Origin: Pardosa pseudoannulata
Taxonomy: Eukaryota; Arthropoda; Arachnida; Araneae; Lycosidae
Length of the DNA: 64,000 nt
Direction of reading: 5' to 3'
NCBI GenBank assembly: GCA_032207245.1
Contig: CM063499.1
Coordinates: 76,982,595 to 77,046,594 of the forward strand
A model generated the notes under the pieces. The model was given only the letters and a program-made list of their open reading frames with translations, made no database searches and was not told where the DNA came from. Made by a program: the position numbers and the translations under genes. This document shows, one piece after another, positions 27,001 through 37,918 of the stretch. Numbering within the stretch: position 1 is the stretch's first letter; each line of letters opens with the position of its first letter.

Positions 27001-30000
27001 GTAGAAAATAAGGTTACATCTATGAATTTTAAGCCATTCTCCCAATTTTTAATACTGAATTTTGTTAGCATAAATGCCAAATTTTTATATTAATTGACGT
27101 TTCTACTTAATTAAAAAAAAATTCTTTTGAATATTTCAATCCAGAGCGGTTTTTTAATTTCCCGCCATTATTATTTTTTTTATCTTCGACGTGTGATCCG
27201 ATGAAGAAGGAAGTGCCGTATGCAAATTCAAATTGCTCGGTAATCACGATTCGTCCAGCGAGCGTGGACGTATCAGCGTTCAGTCTTCCACCCGGCGGGA
27301 AGTATAAGTACGCTAGGATGAAGTTCATCGGTGCAGAAGCGAGGAAACGGTGACCTACTGGGGCAAACGGCAACATCTTTGGCGGCAAGGTACCTGATCT
27401 GGTAGATGGTGAATGAAGGCAGTGTTTTAGTTTGAGGCTCATCATCCTAAAGCTATCTATGTTTTTTTTACAATAGCCGCCAGTACTTCCTGATCTACAT
27501 ATATGAGCCGACTGAGGGTGTTTATCTTATGGCCATCCTACTTTTGACGGAATATGTGGAAGTAGGCAATTTTTGGGAAAGTTTGACTCAAGATGCAAGT
27601 TGTTTTGGATTTTTGCTCGTTTTGAAAAGGGTAACTTCTGGCGATTTCCTCTCTTTTTTGATAGTGACCTTATGTCCCAATTTAATTTTTTTTAGTCCTA
27701 ATCCAGTTCATAATATCTTGTTTTTTTTTGTTGTAGTACATATATAAGTTATTCTATATTTGTTATTTCTTTAAATTTTTTTTTTTCGAATAAATTGTTA
27801 TTATTTTTATAAACTGCTTCTTTTCTGACCAACTCTAATTCCACTGTGAAAAACCTCTGCATAGAATACTTCTAACTCGGTGTTGGGGGTATCAAATTTT
27901 CACAGTCAACGGACTATCTGTGTTTAAAAAGCAAATTTCTTCAGCCCGGGACTATCTGACGGTTGTTCATTGCTCAAATCATTAAAATTGGATGAAGGGG
28001 GAAAAAAGCACGTCGGAGAACGGCCAATGATCAAACAAAAGCACGACTCACGAGATGGCAAGAAAACATAGTATCGTATTGGTAATAAACCACGAAAAAA
28101 CCCATAAATAAGAACGAATCAGTAGTAGCAAGTATCGCAATCTTAAATTGTGTCCTGGAGTACGGGAAATATTGATAGTCAGTATTTACAGCTCTGATTG
28201 ACAACACCAAGTAGATGGTTTCTAGATGAAGGTTAAGGGTCGAAGGTCATTTGACCATGAGGGTCAAAGTGTTTTTTTTTTCAAAGTTTTGAATTGCGGT
28301 AATATTGGTCATTCATCATGTCTTTAAAACATCGTCGTAGTTTTATTGCTGATTTCAAGCTGAAAGTTATTCAGAATGACAACGAGAAAGCAGTAAGAAA
28401 TTGGTGCAAGCAAAAGAAAACATTAAAAATATGAGAAGAAAGCGATCCAATCATCGTGGAAAAATACAATGGCCTGCATTAGAAGACGATTTACATAGTT
28501 GGGTTCTCTAACAGAGAAATGTAGTCAGCTCTGTTTCTTCTGTTAAAATTTGTCTATGAGGCTATGGCAGAAGAAATAATTTCAAATTTTAAAGGTGGAA
28601 ATGATTGAGTCTCATCCAGACTTTTTGGTACTCTACTGTACTTAGTTTTTTATTCTTAAAATGATTTAATATTGTCTTACTAAAATAAATATTTTTGCTC
28701 TTATAATCTGCGGATTATCTCATGGTCTTGAATCTGATGATTTATGAAATTTCTTAAATAATAAATCACGCCTGTGGACTATACGTGCGAAATTAAGGTA
28801 ATTTGGTAAAAAATGTGAAGAAAAATGTACCTTTATAGTGAAAATGTTCCATCAGTATTCAAATGAAAATAAACTATTATTCATGACCATGCTGCCACCT
28901 CTCCTCCCCTCCCCTCCATCCCATGTTGGTAGGGTACTGGTCTTCAAAACTGGTATTCAAAGTTCGAACACTTGTTACCTCCCACTCTTAAAAGTGTGAG
29001 ATAGATAACTAAGTTATTGGTATATATGAAAAAAGGGTTGTGCGCAGTGGAAGCTTAAATTGGTATCTGTACAAAAATAAAGTTGCTATTCACAAACTTT
29101 AAAATAAAAAAACATACTTGACAAAAGAAAGCTTGAAATCATGCAGCGGTAAAAAAACATAAGACCAACTGCAGTAGCTCTAATGACGGTTTCGCCGATC
29201 CACCGGTCTACCTCCTCGGCTGTGAGCAGCAAGCGTCTCTCGCTTCACCTCGAACACGAACTAGAACTACTTCACCGGGAGAAAACATCAGCTTTTATAT
29301 CCGCCGGGTAACATCTGCGGTGCCGATCTCCACCGTCCGGCACTCCTGCTCGACACTCCGCTCACCTTGACGTAAGCATGCTCGCCATCAACACGTCACG
29401 TTCATACGCTCCTTTCGTGACGCATGCTTACTCGGCCTTGTCTTTAAGGTGAGGGATAAGTGAAATATTGGATTTTTAAAATAAGGGAAATTTACAAGTT
29501 CTAATATTTCTTAACAACACTACTGAGGGATGGATGTTCATAGCCATTCTGAATCAGCTTTAAAAAGTAGGTCCCAGTTTCATTAGCCCTTGTGTAGTAA
29601 AAAATAGAATGTAGTGCTTCCAACATACAAACTATATATCCTACAACGGTTAGAATCTATTGAATCATTGAATCTTTATCATGCAGTTTTTAGAAATCTC
29701 ACATGCAAAGTGATTGAGAACTTTAATGGTCATAATTCATTCTGTTATCATCATGGTTTCCGCTTAATGGGTGGGTAAATGTATATTATTCTGGTTTTTT
29801 CTTAAATTGTAGATTAAAATTTTATTAATATAATAATAATTATTTTTTAATAAAAATTAGTTAAGATTTTTGCACAAAATATAAGTTTACCTCTAGGGAT
29901 ATTGTGCATAAACATTATACTGTTATCATATTTGGCTATTATTCATGGTCACCTGGATAATACCAAAGTACCCTGAATTCAAATTGGAAACATTTTGATT

Positions 30001-31964
30001 GAAAAATTGCTATATGATTAAACTTAGGTATGTAGATACAACAATTTATTTTTATGTATGTGAGTTTATTAACACTTATAAAGTAAGTTTATAGTTTATG
30101 ATAAAATTCCTGTAATTTCTCAAAAAGCATATATTTTATTTGTATTTACATCAGAAGTTTTATTCATATATACTTTAACAAAAGTGTTTTAAAGTTATGG
30201 AAAATGATCTGCTAAAATCAGGGAAAGTCATGGATTTGAAAGATTTTATTTTGGCAGATACCCTGTATCATAAAAATTTGTGACCGCAAAAAACAATGAG
30301 GAATAAGGAAGATGTTCAGGCAGCAGTCTGATCATGATTCACTACATTCCCTTGATTCATTACACCCCTATAAAAAATTCATTTTAAAAATGTTTCACTA
30401 TTTTAAAATAATGAAATATTAAGCCATTTATGAGTCTTTAATTAGTTTTCCTGTTTTATACCTGATAATACTCTGGGGAAGGAAGAAATTAGCACTTCTT
30501 TTGTATAAAAATCAATTTAGATAATAAATGAGAACAACTTCTTTTATGACACTCACCTCTACTTGCTTTTGTTTGAAAACTCATTTTTTTAAACATATAG
30601 ACCTTGTGGCCTAAGAGTTTGAATTTTTTAAGTAAAGCATTTTATTTTCTTATCTTCAAAATGCGTATTTATCAAAATCTGTTTTGAAATTATTTATCAT
30701 TTTCTATGTTTTATTTTTTTATTATTTTGCAGAATTCTGCTGAAGAATTGGAAAATGAGCTTCAAGCAACTAAGAAACTATTAAAAGATACAAAACTTGA
30801 AATTGAAAATAAAGCTTCAGATCTCCATGAGGTTTTTAAAATTTTATTTGACTTTTTTCCAGATGTATTAATATCTATGCAAGTTGCAAGATTTTAATCT
30901 AGTGTTTTTATACTTTAAATTTACTATTTTGTAAACTTGTTCTGTTTATGGTAATTCAATCTTAAGGTATGTAAGTTTTAAAAAACGTTAAGATTTTAAT
31001 ACATATTTCATTGCACGCGGATTCTTTCCTGATTTATGAAATGACGGCCATATTGGATTTCTTTTGTGCAAATATGGCGAACATTTTTATAGTCTACACA
31101 GATTGCCAGCTTAAGTAAAAATAAGAATTACAAACATTTTCAGTTAAATCGTTCACCATACTGAGGTTTAGGAAGTGGTCAGATTTCCAATACAGTTTAA
31201 CTCCCTCAACAAACGTTGTCTTTAAGAAGATAAAAATTCTGTAGAAGAGCCTGTGCAACATTGTGTAAGCTAGAATGTAACAACAAGAAGGCCAAGGCAA
31301 CTAAGTACGAAGAGAGAGAGGTCTAAGGAGATTTGGTAGGGGAATCCCCCTATTCAGTATATGTTTTTCTTTTCTTCATTTTACAGGCTTATTTTGATGA
31401 ATTTAATTCTTTTATCAGCCAATTTAAATTGTTTTACTGTCAGTTTTTTCATTTCAAATCATTTGTTGTTATGTATTGTAACTTTATTGCGTTTAGCTTT
31501 TATATATCAAATAGTTTGTATTTTTATTTTTTACGTACTATCCCTCTGCACTTAAGCTTATACATAGTTGATAATTTATATTTTTGTCTGTTTGTACTTT
31601 TCTGTTTTTAATACTGATAATTTTAGCTCATCTTGTGATCTTTTTATGACACTTTTATCTGTTAACTTTTTATCATCTTTTACTAAATAACCTGAAATCA
31701 CAGTCTTTGTGTTTGGCTTTGTTCAATCTCAAGCTTGGTGCTTATGTCCTTTAAAAGGACCTTGCCCTGTTAAACTCAAACCAACCCTTCAATGTGCTAT
31801 AAAACATGTGTCCAGAGATGTACATAAATTAACACAGATCAACTTTGATCATCGTTATTATTTTCTATTAAAAATGAAATCATTAAACATGATCAAAATA
31901 ATTTGGGTGTTGAAGTAGTATTAATTAATCATAATCTACATCCCCCAAGAAAATTTAATTAACA

Positions 31965-32007
<43 letters not shown>

Positions 32008-35000
32008 AATATGCACACACATATATGTACATAGATATTTATTACAGTGAAACCTCTCTGAGCGGCCACCCCTCCGTACCAAGAATATTTGGCCGCTGTG
32101 AAGGGTTTTATTTACTATTATAAGATAATTACTATAATGCATAATATAAACAAGTCTGACATATATTCTTTATGTAAATGAAATTTTAACTTATCTAAAG
32201 AGAAAATAGTACTTTATTTCATGCTCCTTTACATAAAAAAAGGCTACAATTTGTTTCTGTTTGTTCTGTAGTCTTTGTACTCCTTCAAAATCAAATTCTT
32301 TTCTTTAATGACTTTGTATTTCCTTTCTTCTGCAGTTAAATAATTCAGCTAACTTTCTTGCTGATTTGCCATTCTCATATTCATGCAGAGCTTCAATACT
32401 CTGTTGGAGATCTAGAAAAACGCATTTCGACATCGTTGCAACTCAGATCACTGACCAACTAATGAAATGAAACTGGAGTGAATGACATTTTTGCTGACAA
32501 AGGTGCAATTCTTCCTTAACTTTACCGATTGGAATTCCAAACAAAAGCCCTAGGACACCTTCAACGCTTGATTGTCCAGTTCCTCTCTCAGTTTCAATAG
32601 ATGATGCAATAGGGATTCCCTGTCTGAAGGGTATGGGGAGAATACAAAAGAGATAACAGATTTAATCTTCCTTAGAAAGAGGGATTGGGATTGTGGGAAT
32701 GGAATCAAATTATTCCTTTGCCTTATATCCGACCATAAACTTAACCTTGAGTTTTTTCACTCAAAATTAAAGCATGAAGTGAGTAGAATTTCCCGAAAAA
32801 TGAATGAGGCAATCCCACTTTGCCTTTTAGAGGAGGTCAGATGGCTGCTGATACAGGTTATTTTACCATTAGGTCTATGAATCGAAAAATCTGTGCCATG
32901 AAAAATTGGCCTTTTAGAAGGGTGGCCGCTCGGAGAAGTTTTACTGTATTTATATTGTATAAATCATAATTACTTTTTTTCAAATGACAGTCACACTTTA
33001 TGTTTGTATCAGGCTTGCAATTCCGTCACTTTTCTCACCTTTAGTCACTTATTTTACAATTGATCACTTTTAGTCACTTTTTTTAAGTAAAATGTCACTT
33101 TTAGTCACTTTTTTCATGGTGTATCACAGCAAAAGTCTGCTGTTGAAAAAAGAAAATCTGAATTAATAACAAAATATTTTAATAAAAGACCATAAATGTG
33201 ATGCTCTAATCTTATTTTTCTTATTAAAATGTAATTAGTCATATGGTTTCTAGAATTGAGTGATTTTAAAAAGTCGTAAAGAAGTTCCTGAAATCTACAT
33301 TTGTACTGAAATGTGCATTTAATACATTAAAGTAATTTACGTCAAAGCACACATTTCTCTTTTTCTTCACAATTTTTGTTAGATACTCTAATCTATGTAC
33401 ATATTTCAAAACATCATTAATATATACAGAAAATTGTGATTATAAAATTAATGTATTGTATGTATTCAAATCTAATTTATAGATTTTCTTGAATAAAAAG
33501 CAATGTTGAGTTGTGTTAAACAAAATTTTTAACCTTTTTGTATTCGACGCTAAAATCATGTCTTGCATGAATCATTTGATTTAGAGTTAAAATGAATAGA
33601 AAAATCTTAATAATAGCATCTGTAATCAAGAGGAGAAAAAAAATCGCTTTTTTTCCAATGTTTAGTCTTTTTTTAGTCACTTATTCTGCATTATTTGTCA
33701 CTTTTCTCACCTTTTTGAAAGTACATCAGCAGTTGCAAGCCTGTTGTATTTCTTTTTACAGTACAATTAATTAATATTAAATAAATATTAATTATTTCTC
33801 TCTATATAAATAACAGAAGATAATTGTAATTTCTTGCATGTAATGTTTTGAATAAAATTCCCACCACCTGAATTTTTGCTTAAGTATAAAGGAGCTTTCT
33901 TTTAACATTCAGATGAGTAGAAAATAATTTTAATAATGTTAATGTAGGTGCATTTCCATTAATTCATGATTTTTGTGTGGGGTTTTAGTCTAAAGATGCA
34001 CATTTGATGTTTGAAGAGATGCAACGTCTTTCATCATTGCTGCAAACTACAAAAGAAGTGTTTGAAAGCTTAAAAGAATCTATTCCTGTTGTGTCTGCTG
34101 GAGGTGATAACACAGTTAAGGTAAGTGGTGTGTTTATTTTTCAAAATTAAATATGAAGTTATAAATGTTATAGTTGCATTTTTCAAAGTTTTATATATTT
34201 CAGAAACTTTTATGTATGTCGGTTGTTTAAGAATGTGCAATAATTTAATCCAAGTTTTATAAATAATCTAAAGTTTATTAATGAATAAATAAAAATAGAG
34301 TATAGACATGGAAAAATACCAATAATGTTCAAATGATACTTCATAGCACTTTTTCTTATAAATCTGTTAAAATCCCCCCTAGTTTTAATGTATTACATAT
34401 TGTTTGAAAAGCTAAGATTTAGTGCTATACTGAAATAACTTTTTTACATGCTTGAAAGCTTCATATTTGATTTCATATATTTATTACCACTTTTTTTAAA
34501 ATTTTTCCATAATTTTCAATGTATTTCAAACACCTTACTAGAAGACAATCTGGATATTTTCTGTTTTTCTACATTTTAGTTTTTGTTTATGTTTTATTGG
34601 ATGCAATTTAGAACAGTATAGTAAGTTCTTTATATAATGGTCAATTAGACCGAGACTTCTTAAAACTAATTCTAAACAGCTACAAACATCTATTTCAGCA
34701 GTGGAATTAAAATCTAAATGCTCTAACACCAAACTGCAGCACTATATCTGTTTATCAATAATATAGCTTTTTTGTTAATATTGTGTTTTCTCTATATTTA
34801 TTTATGTAATAAAACCTCTTCATAGTCTATAGCAACCTTATTATTATATATCATCAAACAGGAAAAATAATCATTTACAAAATAAAAAGAATTTCAATAT
34901 TTTTTACAAAAGAAAAAAAAATGTACTTTAGCAAAGATTGTGTTAATTACATATCACATGTAATGCTAATATATGTTAATTATATGTTGTGTTATTAAAC

Positions 35001-37866
35001 ATATGAAAAAATATTGGGACTACTTAAGAATTGAATACCCCCTTCTATTTTTGGCGGTTTTTTAATGGCGCCAACTCCTTCGCGCCGAGATACCGGAAGG
35101 CTGACGTTTTGAACGGGAGCGGATTTCAGCGTGACTAAAATAACTGACTTATTTTACGGTGAAATAATATACTAATTTTGCAATTAATGGCAAAAAAGTT
35201 GAAAATTGCATAAAATGATATTTACATTAATACAAATTTTCTATTTTCATGTTATTATTATTATTTTTTTTAATAATAATTGGTTGTTAATTTTAAAACA
35301 TTAAAAATTGATTATTTTTGTTTATTAATATTCTTAAAATATTTCCTTATTTTAAACACACAAAACAATTAAAAATTTCATTTTAAAAGATAACTCAGAA
35401 ATAAAAAAATAAAACATATGCAATGATTTTTTAAAATTTTCAAACAATATTAAAACGTTAGTACTTTCTAATATTTTAAATAAATTTTTGATTTATCTAA
35501 AAAGTTTTTTAACCAAGGGAGGGCTCTGCCCCCTTGATCCCCCATAAATGTTATTACAAATAGTATAAAAAATTATTAAAAATATATTTTTATATACATA
35601 TGAAAATTAAAATAAATAAACACTAACTGCATCTAAAAAAATGCTTAAATCCACAACCGTTAAAAATAAACACATCAAAACCTTCCTTCATTCCACATGA
35701 AAAAGTTTACAATTAAAATAACATGAAATATCGCTTGAAATTAAAAAACATAAGCACTTTAGCTGTTGAATGCACTTCCATCGGGTCGATATTTACGTTC
35801 GACCAGATATATATCATTCTTACACACCAAACATTCATATTTATTACTGATAAGCCCCTCATTCACACACACAAAAGCAAAACAGAAGTGCATCAAACAA
35901 TATCATCAGTTGAAAATGGCAAAAAACGAGTCTAACAAGTTTGAATGTTGCGTTAAAAGTACCGTTAACCACAGAACCAATAAAAATCAGGCGCATTTAA
36001 ACACAGAACCAATAGAAATTAGGCGCATTAAAACGTAACGAAAGAGTTACATAAGAAGAGCAGGCTCTGAAATGAACATAAGCTAAAAAATAACACAGCG
36101 AGGAGAGGAGAAAGCAGCCTGAGTTACCATACTTGGCGTTTTATCGCCAGTTGGCAGGGGGAACCCAATTCTTAAGTCAACCTGAAATATCAATTAGTAA
36201 CAAATAAAATGTTGAAAGTAATTACTTATAAAGAATTCAGTAATTGAGAATTTTTAAATGGAAATGAAAGTATTACAATTATATTTTCTTTAATACTATT
36301 AAAGCAATTGTTTTTGGTCTAGATCATTTTAAAAATAATGTTCTCATAGAGCTTCATTGGTTAGGAGTAGAGCCATACTTTACTGTTTTTTTTCCTTTTG
36401 CTGAAAGAAGTCTTGCTAGTGCTTATTGCTCCTCCATAGTGTTCTTTCAAAGTGTAATAACATGATTTAAACTAGGAGTAACACATGCTACAAGTATGTA
36501 GGCTTACCAAGTTTCTCTTGTATATAAGTATAAGATATAAGTATTGTATATAAGCAGTTACGCCTTCAATTAAGCTGATTTCACTGTATGTATGAAACAT
36601 ATTCACAATTTGTACTACATATTAAAACAAATTTCTTTCTCAAACTTTGTAAATTTTTAAATATAAACCTTAATATATTGATATTTATTTCTAGCCAGCA
36701 GAATTAGGTGGTGTTGGAAATGATATTCTGACAGCTGTAAAAGAAACCAAGAACCATTTATTAGAACTCAAAGACCTATATAAAGCTTTCCTAGAAGAAC
36801 AAAAAGGGATACAAGTACATCCAAAGAAAAATAATATAGTAATTTACATTTTCTCATCTTTTATTTAGTATGCTTCATCTTTTTTTCCCATAAGTTATTA
36901 AATTTATCAAATTATTTATTATTTTTCTCTTAATTTCAGGAGAAACAGTTTCAAAAGTTAGAGGAATTATACAGCGAAACAGTGAAAGAAAATGAAGCCC
37001 TAAAAGTAGAAGTGGAAGAACTGAAAAATGCCAGTTTGGCTAGTTCAGTGGCAAAAAGGTCTGAAAGGTAAAATTTAAGGATTAATAGTCATTTATTGAA
37101 TGTATGTACAGTTCTTTAATTATTAAAAATGCAAATTTTTTAATTCCACTTAATTAATTAAACTCTTATTGAAATATTTTGAGATTGCATATTTTATTTA
37201 CCTTTTCCTGTGTTTGTCACAATAAACAATGTATTTCAGAATCAGTATGAGTCTACTTATGGTATGACAATTATTAAAAAGATTTGATGTCTTATTTGAA
37301 ATGTGTATCATATATTTGAAGTATCTTTATTATAACTGGAAATAATTTTAAGATTAACTTTTAGGTTTAAAAACTATTCATACTTAATTATTATAGTATC
37401 TCTCCTGATATTGTTATTTCATAAATTATTAAAGTATTCTGTTTTACTGAGAATAAGAGACTGGCTATGACTTCTATTTTTGAAATAAGAGAGTAATTTT
37501 TTCCTAAAATACAACACTAAATTTTATGCCTAGTAGATCCTATTTTTGTCTTTCTTTTTTAACATTAATCTTCAAAATATTTTGTAATTTGTTCAGATTT
37601 TTAATAAATATAATTGCATCTAAATGAACTTCAAGGAATAAATATAATACTTAGATTTTAATAGTCTCATACTAATAATTAGGCAACATTTACATTATTT
37701 AAGCTAAATTGCTCAAAATTTTATGATGAACATTATCAAAAATTTTTTAAAAAGGTTTTTAATTGAAATGAAAATTTACATTTCAATTTTGTTGTGTATA
37801 TAACTGGAAAAAAAAGAGACCTGGAAAATTAAAATAAAATAAAAATTAAGGAAATAATCTTCAGTG

Positions 37867-37918
<52 letters not shown>

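Noticed and set aside
31333..31918. Phe/Tyr-rich frames in the H-I intron
   Set aside because: Their composition is that of T-rich intron. Copy 2 carries indels that change frame and start, so they are not constrained as protein.
37868..37915. TA tract as a replication origin or promoter
   Set aside because: It is a simple microsatellite in an intron; nothing else supports an origin or a TATA promoter.
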